This document shows, piece after piece, positions 1-6,334 of a stretch of 9,550 nucleotides of DNA. Every line of letters begins with the position of its first letter. The stretch's first letter is position 1. The DNA lies in the NCBI GenBank assembly GCA_945492685.1, contig CALYUZ010000016.1, forward strand, positions 1 through 9,550, written 5' to 3'. The DNA is from an uncultured Methanomassiliicoccaceae archaeon (GTDB taxonomy: Archaea; Thermoplasmatota; Thermoplasmata; Methanomassiliicoccales; Methanomethylophilaceae). The notes beneath the pieces were generated by a model, which did not search any database, had not been told where the DNA came from, and was given only the letters and a program-made list of their open reading frames with translations. Made by a program: the position numbers and the translations under genes.

Positions 1-2
1 AT

Positions 3-2603
3 TCAGCTTCCATAGAGAAACGCTGGCAGGAGATGTGGAGGAACGATGCGGTCTACCGCTTCGACCCCGACTCCGACAAGCCGGTGTACAGCATCGACAA
101 TCCCCCCAGGTACACATCCGGTCCCCTCCACCTCGGACACGCAACCGGATACTCCCTGATCGACTTCGCCGCACGCTTCAGGAGGATGAGCGGCTACAAC
201 GTGTTCTTCCCCCTGTGCTTCGATGTCAACGGTACCCCCATCGAGGTCAAGGTCGAGAAGAAGCACCACATCACGAAGCTGGACACCCCCAGGCAGGAGT
301 ACAGGAGGCTCTGTGAGGAGTACGCCAACGGCTTCATCGAGCAGATGACCAAGGATTTCGAGATGCTCGGAGAGTCCATGGACCCCAGCATCTACTACCA
401 GACCGATGCCCCCTACTACAGGAGGATCACCCAGCTGTCCTTCGTCAACCTGTTCAACAGGGGACTCGTCTACAAGGCCAACTTCCCCGTCAACTGGTGT
501 CCCGGATGCATGACCGCCCTCGCCGATGCAGAGGTCGAGTACAGGGACAACGTCAACAAGCTCAACTACATCAAGTTCCAGGTCGCCGACTCCGATGCCG
601 ACGATTATATGCTGATCGCCACCACCAGGCCCGAGCTCCTGTGCACCTGCAAGGCCGTCGCGGTCCACCCCGACGACAAGGAGAAGGCCCATCTGGTCGG
701 CAAGGAACTCATCACCCCCCTGTTCGGAAGGAGGGTCAAGGTCATCTCCGATCCCAAGGTCCAGCTGGACTACGGAACCGGAAACGTCATGATCTGTACC
801 ATCGGTGACAAGGACGACCTCGAGTGGGTCATGAAGTACCACTTCGAGATGGAGAAGGGAATCGACGAGGCCGGAAGGATGACCGAGCTCGCCGGAAAGT
901 ACGCCGGAATGACCGTTCTGGAGGCAAGGGAGGCATCCATCGAGGATCTCCGCGCCGCCGGAATACTGGTCAAACAGGAGGACAACCCCCAGCAGGTCTC
1001 CATCTGTTGGAGATGCCACACCCCCATCGAGTTCCTGCAGGTCCCCCAGTGGTTCCTCAAGACCACCACCTTCAAGGACGCCATCCTCAAGAGGGCGGAG
1101 GAGATCAACTGGTTCCCCGAGTTCATGAAGATCAGGCTCGAGGACTGGACCAACTCCCTGGAGTGGGACTGGGTCCTCAGCAGGCAGAGGGTGTTCGCCA
1201 CCCCCATCCCCATCTGGGAGTGCGAGGAGTGCGGACACGCGGTCTGCGCCACGGAGGAGCAGTGCTACGTCGACCCCACACTGGATGCTCCCCCCGTGGG
1301 GGGATGTCCCAAGTGCGGCGGAAAGCTGATCGGATGCACCGATGTCTTCGACACATGGATGGACTCATCCGGATCCTCTCTTTACAACACCTTCTGGGGA
1401 AGGGACGAGGAGATGCACAAGAAGCTGTTCCCCATGACCCTCAGGCCCCAGTCCCACGACATCATCAGGACCTGGGCGTTCTACTCCATCCTCAGGGCGG
1501 AGCAGATCGAGGAGTCAATCCCCTGGGAGAACATCATGATCCACGGATTCATCATGGCCCCCGACGGAACCCCCATGCACTCATCCATCGGAAACGTCAT
1601 CGACCCCATCCCGATCCTCCAGAACTACGGAGCCGACGCGCTCAGGTACTATGCGGCCACATGCTCCCTGGGAATTGACCATGCATTCAGGGAGAAGGAT
1701 GTCATCCGCGGTAGGAAGCTGTGCAACAAGGTCTTCAACCTCGGCCAGTTCGTGAGCAGGTTCTTCAAGGACGTCCCCAAGGAGCAGCCCGCACTGAGGA
1801 CATCCGACAGGTGGATCGTCAGCAGGTACTCCAAGGTCCTTGCATCGGTCACCGCCCACCTCGAGCAGTACGAGTTCGACAAGGCCATGAAGGAGGTCGA
1901 GGGATTCATCTGGCACGAGTTCGCCGACAACTACGTCGAGATGGTCAAGGCCAGGAGCGACGATGCGGTCAAGTGGACCCTGTACAACGTCTTCCTTGGA
2001 AGCATCAAGATGCTCGCACCCTTCATGCCCCATGTGACCGAGGACGTCTATCAGGAGCACTTCAAGGCCATCGACGGATGCAGGAGCATCCATCTCACCG
2101 CATGGCCCGCACCCCTGTTCACCGACGATGCCGCAGAGGATGCCGGAGAGGTCCTGAAGGATGTCCTCGCGGCGATCCGCGCATGGAAGAGCGAGAACAA
2201 GGTCGCACTCAACGCCGAGCTGTCCATGATCGAGCTCGTCGGTGCCGACGCATCCAAGTTGGAGTCCGCCAAGGACGACATCGTGGAGACCACCAAGGCG
2301 AAGGAGCTGAGGATCGCACCCGAGGCCAAGCTGACCGAGGAGGTCGTGGGTGTCAAGCCCGTCCATGCCAAGCTCGGACCCGCGTTCAAGGCACAGGCGA
2401 AGGCCATCGTCGCAGGGATCAACGCCATGTCCGTCGCCGATGTCGCGGCACAGCTCGCGAACGGTGCGGTGGAGATCGATGTCGACGGCGAGAAGGTCTC
2501 CGTCGGTGCCGAGTTCTTCGAGCTCGACAAGCGCCTGATGCTCGACGGAAAGGCCGTCCAGACCATCCAGGTCGGAAACGTCCTGATCCTCATCGAGCAG
2601 TGA
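3..2603 (+). CDS. valS: Valyl-tRNA synthetase, archaeal type, 5' end cut by window edge
   Basis: Charges tRNA-Val with valine in the cytoplasm using ATP. The frame is open to the left edge, and the residues before the first ATG (nt 33), including EKRWQEMW, fit the usual ValRS N-terminus. The ATG at 33 is therefore internal and about 20 residues are probably missing. Counting from that ATG: class I HLGH signature at 33-36; zinc-type CPGC at 156-159; CP1 editing domain with TTRPELL at 197-203 and the GTGNVMICT block near 249; CWRC at 325-328; WVLSRQR at 380-386; a CxxC pair near 397-400 and CPKC at 425-428; DTWMDSSGSS; RPQSHDIIRTWAFY; then a helical anticodon-binding domain and a C-terminal domain like the one in archaeal IleRS/ValRS. 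Length (at least 866 residues) is normal. The KMSKS position reads PMHSS (nt 1572-1586), which is unusual. IleRS is less likely because the editing and CWRCHTPIEF blocks are of ValRS type. Confidence 0.93.
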   Translation, partial: SASIEKRWQEMWRNDAVYRFDPDSDKPVYSIDNPPRYTSGPLHLGHATGYSLIDFAARFRRMSGYNVFFPLCFDVNGTPIEVKVEKKHHITKLDTPRQEYRRLCEEYANGFIEQMTKDFEMLGESMDPSIYYQTDAPYYRRITQLSFVNLFNRGLVYKANFPVNWCPGCMTALADAEVEYRDNVNKLNYIKFQVADSDADDYMLIATTRPELLCTCKAVAVHPDDKEKAHLVGKELITPLFGRRVKVISDPKVQLDYGTGNVMICTIGDKDDLEWVMKYHFEMEKGIDEAGRMTELAGKYAGMTVLEAREASIEDLRAAGILVKQEDNPQQVSICWRCHTPIEFLQVPQWFLKTTTFKDAILKRAEEINWFPEFMKIRLEDWTNSLEWDWVLSRQRVFATPIPIWECEECGHAVCATEEQCYVDPTLDAPPVGGCPKCGGKLIGCTDVFDTWMDSSGSSLYNTFWGRDEEMHKKLFPMTLRPQSHDIIRTWAFYSILRAEQIEESIPWENIMIHGFIMAPDGTPMHSSIGNVIDPIPILQNYGADALRYYAATCSLGIDHAFREKDVIRGRKLCNKVFNLGQFVSRFFKDVPKEQPALRTSDRWIVSRYSKVLASVTAHLEQYEFDKAMKEVEGFIWHEFADNYVEMVKARSDDAVKWTLYNVFLGSIKMLAPFMPHVTEDVYQEHFKAIDGCRSIHLTAWPAPLFTDDAAEDAGEVLKDVLAAIRAWKSENKVALNAELSMIELVGADASKLESAKDDIVETTKAKELRIAPEAKLTEEVVGVKPVHAKLGPAFKAQAKAIVAGINAMSVADVAAQLANGAVEIDVDGEKVSVGAEFFELDKRLMLDGKAVQTIQVGNVLILIEQ

Positions 2604-2651
2604 AAACAGATCGGGCCGATCACGGTCGGTCCGGTCCCTTCCTTCATCACT

Positions 2652-2727
2652 AAGGGGATGGGAGAAGCATCTGTGCGTATCGGTTCATCATACGCATGTT
2701 CTTTCGGCCCCTTTCACTTCTTTTTTT
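2652..2727 (+). terminator. Structured 3' region and T-tract terminator of valS
   Basis: A perfect 7-bp stem (TGCGTAT 2674-2680 with ATACGCA 2690-2696, 9-nt loop) lies inside a 6-bp outer stem (AAGGGG 2652-2657 with CCCCTT 2708-2713). Seven consecutive T follow at 2721-2727. Archaeal termination needs mainly the T-run, so the 3' end of the valS transcript probably lies here. The nested stems could also stabilise the message or form a small RNA. Confidence 0.6.
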
Positions 2728-2880
2728 ATGTTGATCATGATGGCATCCATATCGTGGGATTGCATCGAAGATCCGGAGAATTGTAGAGAAGTTGTTCGAG
2801 GGAGATGACCCCATCGTTGCCTGGGACGCTGAGAGCGATGGGGGATAGACCCCCGTCGGATGACGGGGGGAAAGGGTTGA
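2728..2880. other. Non-coding stretch with two tandem GC-rich stem-loops
   Basis: No convincing gene lies between the valS T-tract and the small minus-strand gene. Two inverted repeats are visible. CCCCATCG (2809-2816) pairs with CGATGGGG (2836-2843) around a 19-nt loop. CCCCCGTC (2850-2857) pairs with GACGGGGG (2862-2869) around a GGAT tetraloop. Both would fold in RNA from either strand. The second lies 38 nt beyond the stop of the minus-strand small gene and could mark its 3' end, although no T-run follows it. I could not match the pair to a known RNA family. Confidence 0.4.
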
Positions 2881-2907
2881 GGGGATGAGTGGACGTCCTA
2901 TGGAGCC

Positions 2908-3051
2908 TTACGCGGATCCCGCTTTCTCACGGGCCTCGCGTCTCTGCTCCCTTGCGGCTTTCCTCTCTTTCCTCTTAGCCTTTGCATCTGCAACTTTTCC
3001 CATACGTGTCACTTCCTTCGTTTCAGGGTTTGCGCTGCCGGTACTCCCCAT
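2908..3051 (-). CDS. Small, highly basic 47-residue protein of unknown function
   Basis: I do not recognise this gene. The frame runs from ATG at 3051 to TAA at 2908-2910 and encodes 47 residues. The first 16 are Gly/Ser/Thr-rich (MGSTGSANPETKEVTR). The rest is an Ala/Lys/Arg/Glu helix with segments such as KAKRKERKAAREQRR, ending in AGSA. This is typical of small nucleic-acid- or ribosome-associated archaeal proteins, but that role is inference. Support for a real gene: a SD-like GTGAGG (3062-3067) 10 nt before the ATG, and a TATA-like TTTTAAAT (3103-3110) placed to start transcription near 3080. A second ATG at 3003 with GGAAGTGA before it would give 31 residues. There is no signal peptide, membrane segment or cysteine. 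The opposite-strand 81-codon frame over the same DNA is judged a shadow. Confidence 0.6.
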   Translation of the reverse strand: MGSTGSANPETKEVTRMGKVADAKAKRKERKAAREQRREAREKAGSA

Positions 3052-3102
3052 AGGGTGTTGGCCTCACTCGCAGACTCTGATCTGTGATTCTGTCGGGAAT
3101 GG

Positions 3103-3110
3103 ATTTAAAA
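3103..3110 (-). promoter_or_regulatory. TATA-like box of the small basic protein gene
   Basis: TTTTAAAT on the minus strand, in a locally AT-rich patch. Its spacing predicts a transcript start near 3080 and a leader of about 30 nt carrying the GTGAGG ribosome site. Confidence 0.4.
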
Positions 3111-3201
3111 CTGACGTTTTACGTTCGTAGAACATCGAAATCAGAAGAATAACCCGTAAATACAGCCTTTCAGAAGTAAGGATAGAGGTGGAGATGCGTT
3201 C

Positions 3202-3226
3202 CCCGTATCAGACAAGACGATACGGG
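3202..3226 (-). terminator. Stem-loop spanning the stop codon of the dehydrogenase gene
   Basis: CCCGTATC (3202-3209) and GATACGGG (3219-3226) form a perfect 8-bp stem with a 9-nt loop. The TGA of the dehydrogenase (3208-3210) lies within it. No strong T-run follows on the minus strand, so it may be a transcript-end stabiliser rather than a terminator. Confidence 0.3.
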
Positions 3227-4191
3227 ATCTCCTCCCCGTCGGCCATCCTCCTCATGCCCAGGAGGGAGTTGTGCACCATGTCCCTCACCGCGGCATCGTA
3301 GTAGAACGCCATGTGATGGGTGATCATCACGTTGTCCATCTTTCTCAGTCTGTCCATGTATGTTCCGGACAGGTCCATGTCGCCGCAGTCGTTGTAGTAG
3401 AGTCCGAACTCCCCCTCCACGACATCCAGTGCCGCGCCTGCAAGCTTCCCGTTCTCCAGAGAATCGATCATGGCCTCGGTGTCGATCAGGGGTCCCCTGG
3501 CGGTGTTGACGATGTACGCCCCATCCTTCATCTTCGAGAATGCATCCCTCCCGATTATGTGACGGGTGGAATCGTTCAGTTCCAGCTGCGGAGATATCAC
3601 ATCGCTGACGGCCAGGAGCTCATCCGGATCCATCCTCTCGGCGTACCTGTCCGCCTCCGGGGAGGGGCTGCGGTTGCAGTACACTATCCTGCATCCGAAT
3701 CCGGACAGGTCCCTCATCACGGACCTCCCGATCCTTCCGGCTCCGATCACCCCGACGGTCAGGTCGCTGAGCTTCCTTCCGATCAGTCCCTTCAGGGTGA
3801 AGTCGTTCCTCCTGTTCCTCTCCTCTATCGATCTGAGATTCCTGATGGCTGCCAGTATCATCATGACGTTGTATTCTGCCACCCCCTCGGGATCATAGGT
3901 GACATGGGTGACGACCATCCCCTTCTCCTCGGCATGATGAAGGTCGATGTGATCGAATCCGATGGTGCGGGTGGATATCATGCGCACTCCCCCATCCATG
4001 AAACGGTCGATCATCTCCGCCGTGATGGGGGTGGTGATGATGGAGATGAAGTCGCTTCCATCGGCGAGATGGCAGTTGTCGATGGTGGGTGCATCCTCGG
4101 TGTAACCCATCTCCAGTCCGAGTTCACGGGTGAACTCCTCGAAATAGGCCAGTTCGTCGAATTCCCTCATGTTGTACACGAAAACCCTCAT
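3208..4191 (-). CDS. D-lactate / D-2-hydroxyacid dehydrogenase (D-LDH/VanH branch)
   Basis: A 327-residue NAD-dependent dehydrogenase of the D-isomer-specific 2-hydroxyacid family, predicted to interconvert a 2-keto acid such as pyruvate and its D-2-hydroxy acid in the cytoplasm. An N-terminal substrate half (about 1-100) is followed by a Rossmann NAD domain with GAGRIG at 150-155, then a C-terminal return helix. Catalytic residues by family alignment: Arg232 (NTARGPLID), Glu261 (DVVEGE) and His293 (THHMAFY). The segments ENGKLAGAALDVVEGE and MAFYYDAAVRDMV are characteristic of D-LDH and VanH, not glycerate dehydrogenases. Deviations: SPQLEL at 200-205, where the family usually has SLHxPL, and His292 where Pro is usual. 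Start: ATG at 4191 with GGAG 8 nt upstream. It is read after the phosphatidyltransferase but has its own TATA box. No D-Ala-D-lactate ligase is visible, so a vancomycin-resistance role is not supported. Confidence 0.85.
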   Translation of the reverse strand: MRVFVYNMREFDELAYFEEFTRELGLEMGYTEDAPTIDNCHLADGSDFISIITTPITAEMIDRFMDGGVRMISTRTIGFDHIDLHHAEEKGMVVTHVTYDPEGVAEYNVMMILAAIRNLRSIEERNRRNDFTLKGLIGRKLSDLTVGVIGAGRIGRSVMRDLSGFGCRIVYCNRSPSPEADRYAERMDPDELLAVSDVISPQLELNDSTRHIIGRDAFSKMKDGAYIVNTARGPLIDTEAMIDSLENGKLAGAALDVVEGEFGLYYNDCGDMDLSGTYMDRLRKMDNVMITHHMAFYYDAAVRDMVHNSLLGMRRMADGEEIPYRLV

Positions 4192-4226
4192 CGTTCCGTC
4201 TCCGTGGTCGATGAATCATCAGGAGG

Positions 4227-4232
4227 ATAAAA
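4227..4232 (-). promoter_or_regulatory. TATA-like box of the dehydrogenase gene
   Basis: TTTTAT on the minus strand, 36-41 nt before the ATG at 4191. A start about 25 nt downstream would give a leader of roughly 10-15 nt that holds the GGAG ribosome site (4200-4203). It suggests the dehydrogenase is transcribed on its own as well as, possibly, by read-through. Confidence 0.4.
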
Positions 4233-4262
4233 GCGGTTGTGTCGGTGATATTCCGAAAGGAA

Positions 4263-4832
4263 TCAGGCATGGGTCCTGTCCCTGGACGAGAATATCGACT
4301 TGACGTTGCTGTCCAGTTCCTTGGAGCTCAGGTTGATCGCCAGGTCCTCGATGGATGTGACGGTGGTGATCAGGCACAGCACCAGCATCATGTCCCCCAG
4401 GTCCACCATGGTCAGGAAGAATGGGGCCATGTACCTCAGGAATGCGGACATCTTGTTTCCGTAGGTGTGAAGCAATGCGATCTGTCCGAAGCGGGCCACC
4501 CCGATCCCCAGGGAGACGATCCTTATCACCGCTATCACGGCGATCCATGTTATCATCCAAGCCTCCCAGGGCAGGAAGGGTATGAGGCATGCCAGGAGGC
4601 ACACCGTGAGCACTATGTCCGCGGTGCTGTCGAGTATCTGCCCGGTGCGGTTCTCCGTTCCGCAGTGTCTCGCCAGGAATCCGTCGAGGACGTCCGTTAT
4701 GCAGCAGTATGCGTAGATGCTCAGGAAAAGTAGGGATAAGGGGGTTGTGAAGAGGAGTAGGACCGAACCCACCATCCTCGAAAGGGAGAGGATGTCGGGC
4801 AGGTCCAGCCTCGTCTCAGTCCTGGATGACAC
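4263..4832 (-). CDS. CDP-alcohol phosphatidyltransferase family membrane protein
   Basis: A 189-residue integral membrane enzyme that moves a phospho-lipid group from a CDP-activated lipid to an alcohol. In archaea the donor is CDP-archaeol, giving archaetidyl headgroup lipids. The full family motif D-x2-D-G-x2-A-R-x8-G-x3-D-x3-D is present at 47-72 (D47, D50, G51, A54, R55, G64, D68, D72), with the typical LPDILSLSRM start at 11-20. Hydrophobic segments lie near 21-44, 72-88, 90-110, 128-146 and possibly 148-158. The acceptor (serine, inositol phosphate or glycerol phosphate) cannot be read from sequence. The start is GTG at 4832, inside the end of the upstream helicase gene (17-nt overlap). 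It is the only start that keeps the conserved N-terminal segment, since the next ATG (codon 20) would remove it. The overlap suggests translational coupling to the helicase. Confidence 0.85.
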   Translation of the reverse strand: MSSRTETRLDLPDILSLSRMVGSVLLLFTTPLSLLFLSIYAYCCITDVLDGFLARHCGTENRTGQILDSTADIVLTVCLLACLIPFLPWEAWMITWIAVIAVIRIVSLGIGVARFGQIALLHTYGNKMSAFLRYMAPFFLTMVDLGDMMLVLCLITTVTSIEDLAINLSSKELDSNVKSIFSSRDRTHA

Positions 4833-6228
4833 GGACCTGGATCCTCTTGTTCTTGAACTTGGCCTTGGTGAGGTCCATGGTCATCCTGTTGCCGAAGTCC
4901 TTGTGGACCTCGACTATGGACGAATCCGGGCCCACGGTGATCTTACCGATGGACACGTCCCTGATCCTGGCGTTCCTGATGATGAAGTCCGCCAGTCCGA
5001 CCTTTCCGAAACCGTCGTTCTTACCGAGGTTCACCTCGAACCTGCACATTCCGAACACATCGGATATCTGGTCGTAGTCCACGACCCTCCTGATGGTGTC
5101 CTTGGTTCCGGGTTCGGCATCGGGGACGTCCCTCTTCTCGATCTCCATCCCAGTGCGCATCTCGAACTCCCTGACAAGGTGCTCCTCCTCGGATGTGACG
5201 AATGATACCGCGGTACCCTCCTTCCCGGCCCTTCCGGTACGTCCGATGCGGTGGATGTAGGTGTCGATGTCGTCGGGCATGTCGTAGTTGATGACATAGG
5301 AGATGTCGTCGATGTCCAGTCCCCTTGCGGCGACATCGGTTGCGATCAGCACATCGGTCACGTCGTTCTTGAAGTCCTTGATGACCTTCTCCCTCTTGCT
5401 CTGGGGCATGTCCCCGTGGATGGCCTCCACCTTGTAGTCCAGGTTGGTGAGCCTCTCGTCGAGGACGTCGACCATCTTCTTGGTCTGGCAGAAGATGATG
5501 GCCTTGGGCTGGTCTATGTCGAGGATCCTGCAGAGGGCCCAGGACTTGTTCCTCCTTCCCACGGAGATGTAGTACTGCTTCGTCAGGTCCAGGACCACCT
5601 CGTCCTGGGAGACGGAGATCTCCTTGGGGTTCCTCATGTAGTCGAAGGCCAGCTGTTTGACGTTCTCCTGCATGGTAGCGGAGAAGAGCAGGGTGTGCCT
5701 CTCGGTGGGCATTGCCTTGAGGATGTACTCGATGTCCTCCACGAATCCCATGTCCAGCATCCTGTCCGCCTCGTCCAGGACCATGACCTTGATCTCGGAC
5801 AGGTTCAGGACGCCCCTGGTGATCATGTCCCTGACACGTCCGGGGGTTCCGGCGACGATGTCGCATCCCGCCTGGAGCTTCTTGATCTGTCCCTCGATGC
5901 TCGCACCTCCGTAGATGGGGAGTGCCCTGTGTCCGGAGTACTTGGAGAGCTTCTTCAGCTCCTCTGCGACCTGGTTGGCCAACTCCCTGGTGGGGACGAG
6001 GACGATGGCTGTGGGGAACTGCCTTCCCGCGGGGATTGTTCCGAGAACGATGGATCCGTATGCACCGGTCTTTCCTGTACCGGTCTGGGCCTGGGCGAAC
6101 ATGTCGATGCCCTGGAGTCCGAGGGGCACGGAGTTCACCTGGATCGGGGTGGGCTCCTCCCATCCCATGTCATCCATGGCCTTTGCGATGTCTTCGGGTA
6201 TACCGATTTCTGTGAATTTGGAGATCAT
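4816..6228 (-). CDS. DEAD-box RNA helicase with C-terminal DbpA-like RNA-binding domain (copy 1)
   Basis: An ATP-dependent RNA-unwinding protein, 470 residues from ATG 6228. Q motif PTPIQ 26-30; motif I AQTGTGKT 47-54; Ia PTRELA 79-84; Ib TPGR 128-131; II DEAD 152-155; III SAT 183-185; IV IIFC 244-247; V ATDVAARGLDI 296-306; VI HRIGRTGRAG 326-335. All catalytic motifs are intact. After a short linker, about 394-470 resembles the DbpA/CsdA RNA-binding fold (PF03880 type), which in bacteria directs helicases to rRNA or cold-shock targets. A role in ribosome assembly or RNA turnover is inference. A GTG at 6267 would add 13 residues, but ATG 6228 has GTGAT 4 nt before it and starts at the normal family position. 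Its AT-rich promoter lies just upstream. It overlaps the phosphatidyltransferase by 17 nt. Confidence 0.92.
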   Translation of the reverse strand: MISKFTEIGIPEDIAKAMDDMGWEEPTPIQVNSVPLGLQGIDMFAQAQTGTGKTGAYGSIVLGTIPAGRQFPTAIVLVPTRELANQVAEELKKLSKYSGHRALPIYGGASIEGQIKKLQAGCDIVAGTPGRVRDMITRGVLNLSEIKVMVLDEADRMLDMGFVEDIEYILKAMPTERHTLLFSATMQENVKQLAFDYMRNPKEISVSQDEVVLDLTKQYYISVGRRNKSWALCRILDIDQPKAIIFCQTKKMVDVLDERLTNLDYKVEAIHGDMPQSKREKVIKDFKNDVTDVLIATDVAARGLDIDDISYVINYDMPDDIDTYIHRIGRTGRAGKEGTAVSFVTSEEEHLVREFEMRTGMEIEKRDVPDAEPGTKDTIRRVVDYDQISDVFGMCRFEVNLGKNDGFGKVGLADFIIRNARIRDVSIGKITVGPDSSIVEVHKDFGNRMTMDLTKAKFKNKRIQVRVIQD

Positions 6229-6296
6229 ATCAATCACTGATCTGAAACCAACTGCCTGCGACTTCACACAGACAACAGTGTTCGTTTTCGATTGTC

Positions 6297-6320
6297 GTAT
6301 ATATTTAATATTTAAATAGG
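6297..6320 (-). promoter_or_regulatory. AT-rich promoter of helicase copy 1
   Basis: The gap between the two helicase genes contains an unbroken AT-rich patch. It has two TATA-like cores on the minus strand: ATATATA around 6298-6304 and ATTTAAA at 6311-6317. A start 25 nt downstream would fall at about 6275-6287, giving a leader of about 45-60 nt. Helicase copy 1 therefore probably has its own promoter and does not depend only on read-through. Confidence 0.55.
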
Positions 6321-6334
6321 TGACAGGTCGGAAA

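Noticed and set aside
3..1238. A 411-codon open frame on the minus strand opposite valS, and similar long frames opposite the other genes
   Set aside because: GC-rich genes with strong third-base bias leave open antisense frames. The translations are low-complexity (Gly/Leu/Val/Asp-rich), match no domain, and lie wholly under well-supported genes.
2644..2650. GTGATGA on the minus strand, an exact C box, and a near-match at 2802-2808 on the plus strand, suggesting C/D box guide RNAs
   Set aside because: No correctly spaced D, D' and C' boxes follow. The distances between candidate boxes do not fit an archaeal C/D RNA.
2728..2808. A 26-codon plus-strand frame beginning at the valS T-tract
   Set aside because: No ribosome site precedes it, it starts at a terminator, and nothing in its composition indicates a real peptide.
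2885..3130. An 81-codon plus-strand frame that would encode a hydrophobic protein
   Set aside because: It is antisense to the small basic gene. Its hydrophobic stretch is the complement of the Lys/Arg/Ala/Glu helix, and it lacks a convincing ribosome site.
3208..4832. A VanH-like glycopeptide-resistance cluster
   Set aside because: Only the dehydrogenase is VanH-like. No D-Ala-D-lactate ligase or VanX is present, and an archaeon has no peptidoglycan of this type.
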